A DNA stretch of 42,860 nt from an uncultured Polaribacter sp. (GCA_913047375.1 CAJWTV010000012.1:1-42860), one strand, 5' to 3'; numbered from the stretch's first letter, positions 27,990 to 36,868 are shown. Numbers and translations are program-made. Notes: generated from the sequence alone by a model not told the origin.

Positions 27990-30900
27990 ATGAAAAAAAT
28001 ATTCGGTTTTTTATATTCTACACGCTTAATGGCAATTTTATTTGTTCTTTTTGCAACAGCAATGGCAGTAGGTACTTTTATAGAAAATGACTTTGGTACA
28101 CAAACATCTAAAGCCCTAATTTATAATGCTTGGTGGTTTGAACTAATTATGGTTTTTTTTGTAATTAATTTCTTCGGAAATATATTTAGATATCGTTTAT
28201 TGAGAAAAGAAAAATGGCCAGTTTTATTATTCCATTTAGCTTGGTTATTCATCATTATTGGTGCTGGAGTCACAAGATATATCGGTTATGAGGGGGTAAT
28301 GCCAATTGATGAAGGAGAAACAACCAGTTCATTCTTATCTGAAACTACCTATTTAAACGTTGTAATCGATGACAATAAAGATCAAGCTCCAAAAATTCAT
28401 AAGAAAATCTTACTATCTGCATGGGGACAAAATAATTTTAAATTTGATACTTATTTTGGAAAAATAAGAGATCAACAACAAAAGGTAACTTTTAATCTAG
28501 TAGATTATATTCCTTGGGCAGAGAAAAAATTAATTTTGGATCAAAATGGAGAAGAGCATCTTTTCTTCGTAGAATCATCTGAAGGCTCTCGACACGAACA
28601 TTATATTAAAAACGGTACCATACAAAATATTCATGGAATATTAGTTGGTTTCAATGCTCCAAACAACGATGCAACTGTAAATTTCTATAAAGAAAATGGG
28701 AGCCTAAAGATGCTAGCTAAAGAGGATGGAGACTGGTTTAGAATGGGTGATCAAAAAAGAGGGAGTGTTGTAAAAGACTCTATTCAAAACTTTCAATATT
28801 TAACTTTACATAATATTGGCGGTCTTCAATTTGTTATCCCAAGGCCAGCAGAAAAAGGGATACTAAAAATGGTAAGGGGTCCAAAAGATGATAAAAAACA
28901 GGATGTTGTTATTTTTGACGTTACTACAAATAAAATAACGGAAAGAGTCGAATTAACTGGAGGACAATACAATAATCAAGGAGCTAAAGAAATTACAGTA
29001 GATAATCTAAATTTCAGAATGCTATATGGTTCGAAATTTTTAGAAATTCCGTTTGAAGTTAAATTAAATGATTTTCAATTAGAAAAATATCCAGGATCAG
29101 AAAATGCTGCTTCATACGCTAGTGAAGTAACTATAATTGACCCAAATGAAACTTTTGACTATCGTATTTTTATGAATAATATTTTAGATTATAAAGGATA
29201 TAAATTTTTTCAAGCTAGTTATGACTTATCTGGTGACGTTGAGCAAACTAGACTTTCTGTTAATCATGATTTCTGGGGTACTTTCATTACTTACTTGGGA
29301 TATTCAATGTTATATTTTGGAATGATTTGTATATTTTTTGCAAAAAATACGCGCTTTGATGATTTAAAAAAGTCTTTAAGTAAAATTCAAAAGAAGAAAT
29401 CAGCAATACCAATTATTGCTTTTTTATTATTTGTAAATAGTTCTTTTTCTCAGATAACTAGTCACCAAAAAATAGCAATTTCTAATCAACAAATTGATTC
29501 AATATTAAAATCAAATTTAGTTGATGAAAGACACGCTGAAGCTTTTAATAAACTAATTATTCAAGACGCAGGTGGTAGAATGAAACCAGCTCATACTTTT
29601 GCCTCTGAGCTAGTTAGAAAGGTTAGCTATACTAATAATTTTAAAGGGATGAAACCAAGTCAGGTTTTATTATCAATAATAGAGAATCCTCGCCTATGGT
29701 TTGAAGTACCATTTGTTTATTTAGAAAGAGGAAACAATCAAATTAGAGAGATTCTTGGTGTTCCTAAAGGCATAGAGTATGCTAGATTATCAGATTTCTA
29801 TGATGCTAAAGGAAATTCTAAAATAGATACTTATATCGGGGAGGCTCAAAAGAAAAATGTACAAAATAAATTTGAAAAAGATGTAATTAAAATAGGAAGA
29901 AGGTTATGGCTTTTCTCTTCGGCATTAACTGGAAATGTGATAAAAATATATCCAATCCCAAATGATGATGAAAATAAATGGGTTTCTCAACCAGAAACAT
30001 CTAGAGTAAATTTTAAAGCAACAGACTCTGTATTTGTTCGTCAATCTTTACCTGTTTATATTCAGTTTTTACAAGATGCAAAAAAAACAAAAGATTATAC
30101 CCAAGCTGATAAAATCTTAAACGGAATAAAGACATTTCAAAAAAAATACGGTATTGATGTATATCCCTCAGAAAGAAAAATAGAGCTAGAGATTTTATAT
30201 AATAAATATCAACCTTTTTTATCTTTATCTAAATATTATGGATATCTGAGTTTACTTTTAATTGTATTTGTTATCACTCAAATATTTTATGAAAAAAAGT
30301 GGATTAATACCTTGGTTAAGGTTTTAGTTGTTTTAGCAGGAGTTCTATTTATTCTGCACACTTTAGGATTAATCTCTCGTTGGTATATCAGTGGAAATGC
30401 TCCATGGAGTAATGCATACGAGTCTATCATTTATGTTGCTTGGTCAATTATGCTTTTTGGTCTAACGATTGGAAGAAAATCTTCTCTAACATTAACCGCT
30501 GCTACTTTTTTAACAGCTATCACATTGGCATCTGCACATCTAAATTGGTTAGATCCTGAAATAGCTAATTTAATGCCTGTATTGAATTCTTGGTGGCTTC
30601 TTGTTCATGTTTCTATAATTGTTGCTAGTTATGGACCATTATTTTTATCTATGATTTTAGGACTTCTCTCTCTCTTTTTAATTGTTTTCACAACAAAAAA
30701 GAATAAAAAAAAGATGGATATTAATATTAAAGAACTTACTATTATTAATGAAATGTCTATGACAGTTGGTTTGGTTATGCTAACTATTGGTAATTTTTTG
30801 GGAGGTATGTGGGCAAATGAAAGCTGGGGGCGTTATTGGGGTTGGGATCCAAAAGAAACCTGGGCTTTAATTTCTATTATGCTATATGCATTTGTTTTAC

Positions 30901-31136
30901 ACATGAGGCTAATACCAGGTTTAAGAAGTCGACTATCTTTTAATTTTGCTTCTGCATTCGTAATTTTAACAATAATGATGACTTATTTTGGAGTTAATTT
31001 TTACTTGTCTGGGTTGCATTCATATGCTAGTGGAGACAGACAAGTAACTCCAAAAGAAGGATATATCTATATCGGATTTTTATTAGTTTTATTAGCCTTG
31101 GCATCTTATAAATACAAAAAATATTATAAAAAGTAA
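27990..31136 (+). CDS. ccsBA: Fused cytochrome c biogenesis protein CcsBA (ResB-CcsA), Bacteroidota long form
   Basis: System II cytochrome c synthases move heme to the outer face of the inner membrane and attach it to apocytochrome CXXCH motifs. The 1048-residue protein joins a ResB/CcsB-like N-terminal half with a CcsA half. The N-terminal half has membrane segments at about 10-28, 45-65 and 78-100, a periplasmic domain, and another segment at about 432-456. The C-terminal part has about seven membrane segments from residue 755 on. The heme-handling WWD-type motif SWGRYWGWDPKETW is at about 945-958, and histidines occur at HTLGLISRWY, LLVHVSI and SGLHSYASG. Between the halves lies a segment that looks like an internal signal sequence (about 468-488, ending NSSFSQ), followed by a large periplasmic insert. 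The gene is likely co-transcribed with the small protein downstream, although a weak hairpin and a -7 box separate them. Confidence 0.93.
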   Translation: MKKIFGFLYSTRLMAILFVLFATAMAVGTFIENDFGTQTSKALIYNAWWFELIMVFFVINFFGNIFRYRLLRKEKWPVLLFHLAWLFIIIGAGVTRYIGYEGVMPIDEGETTSSFLSETTYLNVVIDDNKDQAPKIHKKILLSAWGQNNFKFDTYFGKIRDQQQKVTFNLVDYIPWAEKKLILDQNGEEHLFFVESSEGSRHEHYIKNGTIQNIHGILVGFNAPNNDATVNFYKENGSLKMLAKEDGDWFRMGDQKRGSVVKDSIQNFQYLTLHNIGGLQFVIPRPAEKGILKMVRGPKDDKKQDVVIFDVTTNKITERVELTGGQYNNQGAKEITVDNLNFRMLYGSKFLEIPFEVKLNDFQLEKYPGSENAASYASEVTIIDPNETFDYRIFMNNILDYKGYKFFQASYDLSGDVEQTRLSVNHDFWGTFITYLGYSMLYFGMICIFFAKNTRFDDLKKSLSKIQKKKSAIPIIAFLLFVNSSFSQITSHQKIAISNQQIDSILKSNLVDERHAEAFNKLIIQDAGGRMKPAHTFASELVRKVSYTNNFKGMKPSQVLLSIIENPRLWFEVPFVYLERGNNQIREILGVPKGIEYARLSDFYDAKGNSKIDTYIGEAQKKNVQNKFEKDVIKIGRRLWLFSSALTGNVIKIYPIPNDDENKWVSQPETSRVNFKATDSVFVRQSLPVYIQFLQDAKKTKDYTQADKILNGIKTFQKKYGIDVYPSERKIELEILYNKYQPFLSLSKYYGYLSLLLIVFVITQIFYEKKWINTLVKVLVVLAGVLFILHTLGLISRWYISGNAPWSNAYESIIYVAWSIMLFGLTIGRKSSLTLTAATFLTAITLASAHLNWLDPEIANLMPVLNSWWLLVHVSIIVASYGPLFLSMILGLLSLFLIVFTTKKNKKKMDINIKELTIINEMSMTVGLVMLTIGNFLGGMWANESWGRYWGWDPKETWALISIMLYAFVLHMRLIPGLRSRLSFNFASAFVILTIMMTYFGVNFYLSGLHSYASGDRQVTPKEGYIYIGFLLVLLALASYKYKKYYKK

Positions 31137-31141
31137 GTCTT

Positions 31142-31169
31142 CATTTTTTCATTAAAAAATGTATTTTTG
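31142..31169 (+). promoter_or_regulatory. Weak hairpin overlapped by a -7 box between ccsBA and the next gene
   Basis: An A/T stem (31142-31149 pairing with 31154-31161) is followed at 31162-31169 by TATTTTTG, which is both a T-rich tail and a perfect TAnnTTTG box 22 bases before the next ATG. The element could end ccsBA transcripts, start new ones, or do both. Confidence 0.4.
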
Positions 31170-31191
31170 CTAATAATTGTAAATAACAAAT

Positions 31192-31707
31192 ATGTTCAAT
31201 AAAAATATAAAGTTAGTCTTAGCGTCTTTAATAACCCTTTGGGCTATATATCAATTTAGTCTAGTTAATATAATGAATGGGATATCTATTCTTTTTCTAG
31301 CAGGTCTTTTCATTTTATTATATTTTAAAAATGAATTTATTCTTTTATCATTCTTACAATTACGTAAGCAAAATTTTCCAGGAGCTCAAAAATGGTTGAG
31401 TTACATTAAAAATCCCTCGGCTGCATTGACTACTAAGCAAGAAGGTTATTATAATTATCTACATGGTATCATGTTGTCACAAACAAACATGTCACAAGCA
31501 GAAAAATATTTACGTAAAGCAGTTAAGTTAGGGCTAGCTATGAATCATGATTTAGCTATGGCTAAATTACAATTAGCAGGAATTGCTATGACTAAAAGGC
31601 GAAAACGTGAAGCTACAATGCTAATGGCAGAAGCTAAGAAGTTAGACAAGCACGGCATGCTAAAAGAACAAATGACTATGATGAAACAACAAATGAAAAA
31701 AATATAA
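31192..31707 (+). CDS. Small membrane protein with TPR-like helical domain and Met-rich tail
   Basis: I do not recognise a named family. The 171-residue protein has two hydrophobic segments (about residues 8-26 and 28-52) that could form a hairpin in the inner membrane. A helical region follows at about 60-150 that reads like one or two TPR repeats: KQEGYYNYLHGIMLSQTNMSQAEKYLRKAVKLG, then a DLAMAKLQLAGIAMTKRRKREATMLMAEAKK helix pair. The last 30 residues are unusually rich in methionine and lysine. It follows ccsBA by 55 bases on the same strand and converges on the LysM gene with a 22-base gap that shows no terminator. TPR-containing partners such as CcmH/NrfG occur in cytochrome c maturation, so a link to CcsBA is possible but only inferred from position. 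Confidence 0.75.
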   Translation: MFNKNIKLVLASLITLWAIYQFSLVNIMNGISILFLAGLFILLYFKNEFILLSFLQLRKQNFPGAQKWLSYIKNPSAALTTKQEGYYNYLHGIMLSQTNMSQAEKYLRKAVKLGLAMNHDLAMAKLQLAGIAMTKRRKREATMLMAEAKKLDKHGMLKEQMTMMKQQMKKI

Positions 31708-31729
31708 ATATTATTTTAAAAAAACTTGA

Positions 31730-33328
31730 CTACTTGATTCTAGTTAGAGTTAAATCATTATTGTATTGAATAATAAATAATCCTTTATTTTCTGTTATCT
31801 CAAAAAGTTTTTTACTGTAATTGAATTTACTTTCAACCCTATATGATGATCCATTTTTAAAGGTATCCTTTAAATCATTTCCAGAAGCCAAACGCATTAA
31901 AATGTCGTAAGTAATATCAAAACCTTTAGTTGCATAAAACGTAGGATACGTGAAATTATTAGCAATATACTGTTGATTAAAAATCTTTGTAAACGCAGAG
32001 CTCTCATCAATGTAACGATCACTGACATAGGTAAATCCTAATTTAGATAATTTATTATTATCAATTTTATCAAATGCTCTTCCTTTATCTATAGAGAACA
32101 CTTTAGCTGAAATAGAATCTGGCAAACTTATAAGGCTATTTAATGCGTCTGACACAACTACATTATCTGTAGCTGCAAGTACTACCCAATTATTTGTTAG
32201 TTGTTTAAAAAGCTCTAAAAACCGTTCTTTTTCTATATAGCCGTCTACAGCTTTTAAAACGTTTATTTGCTCTAAAGAGTCTATCTCACTTAGTATTTTA
32301 CTCATTTTTAATGCATGAAAGTTTGATTCGTCACTTCCATCAGTAACTATTGTAATAGAACCTTTTGAATAAACTTTTTTTATATGGTGTGCTAAGGCAT
32401 CACTAAAAACTCCTTTATTAGGAGAAGTTTTAATGATTTTTGAGGATTTAAGATTCGATTGGTTTTTAGAAAATACCGGAAAAACAACAGGTCTTTCAAT
32501 TTTGTTAGCTACTATCTCTACTTCTTCAAAATACAAAGGCCCAATAATTACATCATTTATATTTAAATCATTTTCATCTAGAATAGTTCTAACTTTAGAA
32601 CTATTTCTACCAGTATCATAAGTATTTAATTCAATACTTACACCTTGAGATTTTAAAGAATCTATTGCTAACTCTACTCCTAAATAAAAATCTGAAACAT
32701 AGTTCGCTAATCTACTCTTATCAAATATGTCATCTGCTGAAACAGTATCATAATCAGAAGCTATAAAAGGAAGTAATAAAGCAACTTTTAAAGATATTCC
32801 CTCCTGAATTTCGTCATTATAAATTAAATCCTCAATATCATTGATTTTGATAATTTTAATTTTAATTTCTTGGGATAATTTTAATCCTTCTGAGAGTTCT
32901 GGGTTTAAAAAAATTAAATCTTCTTGTGAAACATTATAAAAACGAGTTAAATTATAAAAAGTATCTCCTTTTTTTACCTCATGAATTAAAAACTCTTTAT
33001 TTATAACAGTAAGTTCAGAAGAAATGGTGTCTTTAATAACTACTTGTTGATTCACAACTGAATCTTCAGTTTTCTCTGTTTTCCTAGCAGATAATAGTTG
33101 TCTTAATTGTTTATTATTAGGGACAATTATTGAAGTATTAGCAGTTGGTCTTCTACCGATATTAGGGTTTAATCGTAATAAATATCTAGTTTTAAGATCT
33201 AATTTTTTAGCAATGGTTCTCATTGTTTCCCCCTTCTCTACTTTATATTCAATATACTTTTTTTGTTGACCACATGAAATGGCAAATGTAAATAAGCCAA
33301 AAAGCAAAAACAGTTTAATTTTTCTCAT
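31730..33328 (-). CDS. LysM-repeat lipoprotein with type 1 periplasmic-binding-protein-like domain
   Basis: The 532-residue protein begins with a lipoprotein signal peptide whose lipobox ends at C19 (FAISC). Two LysM peptidoglycan-binding modules follow: about residues 26-70 (YKVEKGETMRTIAKKLDLKT) and about 112-158 (HEVKKGDTFYNLTRFYNVSQ). From about 175 to 525 the sequence looks like a type 1 periplasmic binding fold, starting ISLKVALLLPF and continuing with FYLGVELAIDSLKSQG, IGPLYFEEVEIVAN and GFDITYDILMRL. This fold is used by amino-acid binding proteins and by LpoA, the outer-membrane lipoprotein that activates PBP1A. With its own LysM anchors, a role in sensing or regulating the cell wall is more likely than nutrient uptake, but this is inference. 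It starts 15 bases after guaA ends and is probably co-transcribed with it. Confidence 0.8.
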   Translation of the reverse strand: MRKIKLFLLFGLFTFAISCGQQKKYIEYKVEKGETMRTIAKKLDLKTRYLLRLNPNIGRRPTANTSIIVPNNKQLRQLLSARKTEKTEDSVVNQQVVIKDTISSELTVINKEFLIHEVKKGDTFYNLTRFYNVSQEDLIFLNPELSEGLKLSQEIKIKIIKINDIEDLIYNDEIQEGISLKVALLLPFIASDYDTVSADDIFDKSRLANYVSDFYLGVELAIDSLKSQGVSIELNTYDTGRNSSKVRTILDENDLNINDVIIGPLYFEEVEIVANKIERPVVFPVFSKNQSNLKSSKIIKTSPNKGVFSDALAHHIKKVYSKGSITIVTDGSDESNFHALKMSKILSEIDSLEQINVLKAVDGYIEKERFLELFKQLTNNWVVLAATDNVVVSDALNSLISLPDSISAKVFSIDKGRAFDKIDNNKLSKLGFTYVSDRYIDESSAFTKIFNQQYIANNFTYPTFYATKGFDITYDILMRLASGNDLKDTFKNGSSYRVESKFNYSKKLFEITENKGLFIIQYNNDLTLTRIK

Positions 33329-33343
33329 TCTAAATATTATTTT

Positions 33344-34879
33344 TTATTCCCATTCAATGGTTGCTGGTGGTTTAGAGCTGATATCATATACTACTCTATT
33401 AACACCTTTCACCTTATTTATAATATTATTAGATGTTTTTTGCAAAAATTCATACGGTAAATTTACCCAATCTGCAGTCATACCGTCTGTACTCTCAACA
33501 GCTCTTAATGCTACAACTTTTTCGTAGGTTCTTTCATCACCCATTACCCCTACAGAATTTACCGGTAAAAGTATCGCACCCGCTTGCCAAACTTTATCAT
33601 ATAAGCCATCTTCTTTCAATCCATTAATAAAGATAGCATCAACTTCTTGTAAAATACGAACTTTTTCTGGTGTAATATCTCCCAAAATTCTAATTGCTAA
33701 ACCAGGACCTGGAAAAGGATGACGTCCTAGTAGCTCTTTATCTATACCCATAGAAGCTCCTACTCTTCTTACTTCATCTTTAAAAATCATTCGCAAAGGC
33801 TCTACAATTTTTAATTTCATAAAATCTGGTAATCCACCCACATTATGATGACTTTTTATAGTTGCAGAAGGCCCTCCAGTTGCTGAAACTGACTCAATTA
33901 CATCTGGATAAATAGTTCCTTGTGCCAACCATTTTACATCTTGAATTTTATTAGCTTGATCATCAAAAACCTCTATAAAAGCGTTTCCAATTGCTTTTCT
34001 TTTCTTTTCAGGGTCAGATAACCCCGCCAAGGCTAACATAAATCGTTTTGATGCATTGACACCTTTAACGTTTAAACCCATTCCTTCGTATTGTTTAAGT
34101 ACACTATCGAATTCGTTTTTACGTAAAAGACCATTATTTACAAAAATGCAATAAAGATTTTCCCCAATAGCTTTATGTAATAATACAGCTGCTACTGTTG
34201 AATCTACCCCGCCAGAAAGTCCTAAGACAACTTTGTCATTTCCAACTTTATCTTGAATAGATTTCACGGTACTATCGACAAAAGAGTCTGGAGTCCATGT
34301 TTGCGAAACTTGCGCTATTTTTACTAAAAAATTTTCTAATATTTTTTTTCCATCTTTGGAATGGTATACCTCTGGATGAAATTGAATTCCAAAAGTATCT
34401 TCACCTTGAATTTTATAGGCAGCATTTTTGACATCTTTTGTACTCGCTAGCAGAACTCCATTAGTTGGCAATTGTTTAATAGTGTCTGAATGACTCATCC
34501 AAACTTGACTTCCAATAGAAATATCCTCTAAAAAAGTTTCGTTAGTCTTAACGAATGATAAATTAGCTCTACCGTATTCTCTTGTATCTGATGGCGCAAC
34601 CTTACCGCCAGAAAAATGTGCTAAATATTGTGCACCATAACAAACTGCTAGTAATGGTTTTTTTCCTCTAATCTCTTTTAATTCTGGATGTAAAACATCT
34701 TTTGAGCGAACAGAGTTTGGGCTACCAGATAATACAACAGCTTTAAAATTTGATAAGTCTTTAGGAGGTTTGTTAAAAGGATGAATTTCGCAGTAAATAT
34801 TTAATTCTCTTACACGTCTCGCTATTAGTTGTGTGTATTGCGATCCGAAATCTAATATAAGTACATTGTTTTGTTGCAT
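33344..34879 (-). CDS. guaA: GMP synthase (glutamine-hydrolysing)
   Basis: GuaA aminates XMP to GMP using ATP and glutamine. The preferred start is the ATG at 34879 (511 residues); a TTG two codons upstream would add MC and is less likely. The class I glutamine amidotransferase domain has the triad C80 (AVCYGAQ), H168 and E170 (FHPEVYHS). The ATP-pyrophosphatase P-loop LSGGVDS is at 221-227. The C-terminal dimerisation domain carries [17 protein letters not shown] and ends KPPATIEWE, as in nearly all GuaA proteins. A TATTTTTG box sits only 3 bases before the ATG. The LysM lipoprotein gene follows by 15 bases. Confidence 0.97.
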   Translation of the reverse strand: MQQNNVLILDFGSQYTQLIARRVRELNIYCEIHPFNKPPKDLSNFKAVVLSGSPNSVRSKDVLHPELKEIRGKKPLLAVCYGAQYLAHFSGGKVAPSDTREYGRANLSFVKTNETFLEDISIGSQVWMSHSDTIKQLPTNGVLLASTKDVKNAAYKIQGEDTFGIQFHPEVYHSKDGKKILENFLVKIAQVSQTWTPDSFVDSTVKSIQDKVGNDKVVLGLSGGVDSTVAAVLLHKAIGENLYCIFVNNGLLRKNEFDSVLKQYEGMGLNVKGVNASKRFMLALAGLSDPEKKRKAIGNAFIEVFDDQANKIQDVKWLAQGTIYPDVIESVSATGGPSATIKSHHNVGGLPDFMKLKIVEPLRMIFKDEVRRVGASMGIDKELLGRHPFPGPGLAIRILGDITPEKVRILQEVDAIFINGLKEDGLYDKVWQAGAILLPVNSVGVMGDERTYEKVVALRAVESTDGMTADWVNLPYEFLQKTSNNIINKVKGVNRVVYDISSKPPATIEWE

Positions 34880-34882
34880 GCA

Positions 34883-34890
34883 CAAAAATA
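34883..34890 (-). promoter_or_regulatory. -7-like box immediately before the guaA ATG
   Basis: On the - strand TATTTTTG ends 3 bases before the ATG at 34879. If active, the transcript would start at or next to the start codon (leaderless). No TTG lies 17-23 bases upstream, so it may be chance in AT-rich sequence. Confidence 0.3.
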
Positions 34891-34977
34891 CTATTTCAGT
34901 TTAAATTTTAATACTGAAAAAAATTATTTTTTCTACGAATTTTAAAATAATGTTAAATAAATCACAGATAATTAATT

Positions 34978-36042
34978 TTAATATCTATAAACAACTGCAT
35001 TTACATTCATTCCTGCACCTACCGAAGCTAAAATTAAGACATCCCCTTTATTTACTTCTTGATTATCAATATTACCTTTTAAAACTAAATCCAATAACGT
35101 TGGGACAGTTGCTACGGAACTATTACCTAGTTCATGAATACTCATAGGCATAACACCCTCGGGTACTTGTTTTTTATAAAGTCTAAAAAAACGATTAATT
35201 ATAGCTTCATCCATTTTTTCATTGGCCTGGTGGATAAAAATCTTTTTAACTTCATCTATCGATACATCTGACTTATCTAAAGCAATTTTCATTGCATTAG
35301 GTACATTTGTTAAGGCAAATTCATATATTTTTCTTCCATGCATTTTCATATAACGAATCGTATCATCTTCATTTTTGTTATTAGATCTACCAAAAAATAA
35401 ATGATAAGCTTCGTCTTTAGAAAAGGTTTGAGTTGCATGACTTAAAATACCTGAGTCTTGATTATTTGAGGCTTCAACAACGCATGCTCCAGCTCCATCG
35501 CTATAAATCATTGAATCTCTATCATATTTATCTACAACTCTTGAGAGAGTCTCAGTACCAATGACTAAACATTTTTTAGCAATACCTGCTTTTATAAAAG
35601 CTTGAGCCTGTATAACCCCTTCTATCCATCCTGGACATCCGAAAAGAATGTCATAAGCTACACAATTGGGATTGTTTATTTTTAATAAATGTTTTATTCT
35701 TGTTGCTAAACTTGGTAAAGTGTCACTTTGAACTGACCCTTTCTTTACATCTCCAAAATTATGAGCGACAATAATATAATCTAATTCTTCAGAATTTATT
35801 TCAGCATCTTTAATCGCTTTTTCAGCGGCAAAAAAACCTAAATCAGAGCTATTATAGGATGATTCAGCGTATCTTCTTTCTTCAATTCCTGTAATCATTT
35901 TAAATTTTTCTATGATTACTTGATTATCATTTGAAAAATCACTCCCATCAGGGTTTAGGAAATGTGTTCCTAAAAAATTACTATTTTCTTTTTTTATTTT
36001 GGGAATATAAGAACCAGTACCTGTTATTCTTGAAAAATTCAT
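34978..36042 (-). CDS. 3-Oxoacyl-ACP synthase III family protein (FabH-like)
   Basis: The 354-residue thiolase-fold enzyme condenses an acyl starter with a malonyl unit. The full KAS III triad is present: C136 (FGCPGW), H271 (IHQANEKMDEAI) and N307 (ELGNSSVATVPTLLDL). The N-terminal RITGTGSYIPK and the MITGIEERRYA stretch are also typical. It is longer than E. coli FabH (317 residues) and resembles the extra KAS III paralogues of Flavobacteriia more than the housekeeping fabH, which is usually found with plsX and accB. Those neighbours are absent here, so it could serve branched-chain, aryl-polyene or another special lipid; that is inference. It is a single-gene unit with a 260-base upstream region rich in palindromes. 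Confidence 0.88.
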   Translation of the reverse strand: MNFSRITGTGSYIPKIKKENSNFLGTHFLNPDGSDFSNDNQVIIEKFKMITGIEERRYAESSYNSSDLGFFAAEKAIKDAEINSEELDYIIVAHNFGDVKKGSVQSDTLPSLATRIKHLLKINNPNCVAYDILFGCPGWIEGVIQAQAFIKAGIAKKCLVIGTETLSRVVDKYDRDSMIYSDGAGACVVEASNNQDSGILSHATQTFSKDEAYHLFFGRSNNKNEDDTIRYMKMHGRKIYEFALTNVPNAMKIALDKSDVSIDEVKKIFIHQANEKMDEAIINRFFRLYKKQVPEGVMPMSIHELGNSSVATVPTLLDLVLKGNIDNQEVNKGDVLILASVGAGMNVNAVVYRY

Positions 36043-36061
36043 GCTAAAAGTATTTATTTAT

Positions 36062-36069
36062 CAAAAATA
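36062..36069 (-). promoter_or_regulatory. -7 promoter box for the FabH-like gene
   Basis: On the - strand TATTTTTG fits TAnnTTTG and ends 19 bases before the ATG at 36042. The upstream box is unclear. Confidence 0.45.
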
Positions 36070-36090
36070 AAGAAAATGATTTTGTAAATA

Positions 36091-36243
36091 ACTTAATAAT
36101 AAATAATAATGTTAAGTTCAAGAACTTAATTAAATCACATTATTAAAAAAAAGAGAGAATTAATTTTATATACGTTTATTACAAACTATATTGTTACTGC
36201 AAAATTGGAACTAAATATTTAATGCAAAATTAAGTGAACTTAA
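36091..36243. promoter_or_regulatory. Cluster of TTAAGT/ACTTAA half-sites including two palindromes, upstream of the FabH-like gene
   Basis: Within the 260-base gap between the FabH-like gene and cdd, ACTTAA occurs at 36091-36096, 36124-36129 and 36238-36243, and TTAAGT at 36112-36117 and 36230-36235. They form two palindromes: TTAAGTTCAAGAACTTAA at 36112-36129 (8-base perfect arms) and TTAAGTGAACTTAA at 36230-36243 (6-base arms). The rest of the gap is A/T-rich with no reading frame worth calling. Operator function is inference. Confidence 0.45.
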
Positions 36244-36302
36244 AATAAAATACGATATCCAAGGAAGAAATACTCTTCTTTAAATATTACAATTTTTTAG
36301 TT

Positions 36303-36785
36303 CTATAGATAAGAATTATCAAAAGAAAAGGGTAGTAAAGAAAGTAACGAATTTGTTTTTACAACCTCACCGTATTCACCCATAAAAATGACTTCCATTG
36401 GTTCTTTTTGATTAATCTCATATTCAGATAAAGTTTGTCTACAAGCACCACAAGGACCAATAGGTTTATCGACTTTAGAAATTTTTGAACTTGCAGAAAT
36501 GGCTAATTTTTTAATTTTCACTCCTGGGAAATCAGATCCTGCTTTCCAAATAGCCACTCTTTCTGCACACATCCCTGAAGGATATGCAGCGTTTTCTTGA
36601 TTATTTCCTAAAACAATCTTATTATTATCAAGTAATAAAGCTGCCCCAACACTAAACTTAGAATAAGGCGCATAGGCTGTTTCTCGTGACTCAATTGCTT
36701 GACTCATTAATGCTTTATCTTCTGTAGAAAGTTCTGAAATATCATTGTAGAGTGTTGCAGATGTAATAATTTCTATTTTTTTCAT
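36303..36785 (-). CDS. cdd: Cytidine deaminase
   Basis: Cdd converts cytidine and deoxycytidine to the uridine forms in pyrimidine salvage. The best start is the ATG at 36785 (160 residues, MKKIEIITS). A TTG six codons upstream is in frame but lies next to the T-tract of the porV terminator. The zinc site is complete: C73 and catalytic E75 in MCAERVAIW, and the PCGACRQ pair C112 and C115. AYAPYSKFSVGAAL (38-51) is the usual substrate-binding start. The gene lies directly downstream of porV, a neighbourhood I recall from other Flavobacteriaceae, but a hairpin with a T-run separates them, so it may have its own promoter or depend on read-through. Confidence 0.95.
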   Translation of the reverse strand: MKKIEIITSATLYNDISELSTEDKALMSQAIESRETAYAPYSKFSVGAALLLDNNKIVLGNNQENAAYPSGMCAERVAIWKAGSDFPGVKIKKLAISASSKISKVDKPIGPCGACRQTLSEYEINQKEPMEVIFMGEYGEVVKTNSLLSLLPFSFDNSYL

Positions 36786-36801
36786 ACAAAATTTATTAGT
36801 C

Positions 36802-36828
36802 AAAAAAAGCAGTCCTTTATGACTGCTT
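36802..36828 (-). terminator. Rho-independent terminator after porV
   Basis: Read on the - strand, AAGCAGTC and GACTGCTT (36828-36821 and 36814-36807) form an 8-base perfect stem with a 6-base loop, followed by an uninterrupted T-run to 36802. It lies 41 bases after the porV stop and just before cdd. Confidence 0.88.
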
Positions 36829-36868
36829 AAGTGTTCTACGAATTTACTAAAAAAAAATGAATTTATTA

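Noticed and set aside
34950..35147. 65-codon + strand frame over the end of the FabH-like gene
   Set aside because: It lies opposite a well-supported gene with conserved motifs and its translation is low-complexity Leu/His/Tyr, typical of an antisense shadow.
36043..36302. Possible small RNA or riboswitch in the 260-base gap upstream of the FabH-like gene
   Set aside because: The palindromes are too short and A/T-rich for a structured RNA, with no terminator-like helix near the gene start; an operator cluster fits better.
36785..36803. TTG start six codons upstream for cdd
   Set aside because: It falls in the T-run of the porV terminator, and the next in-frame ATG at 36785 gives the family's normal N-terminus.
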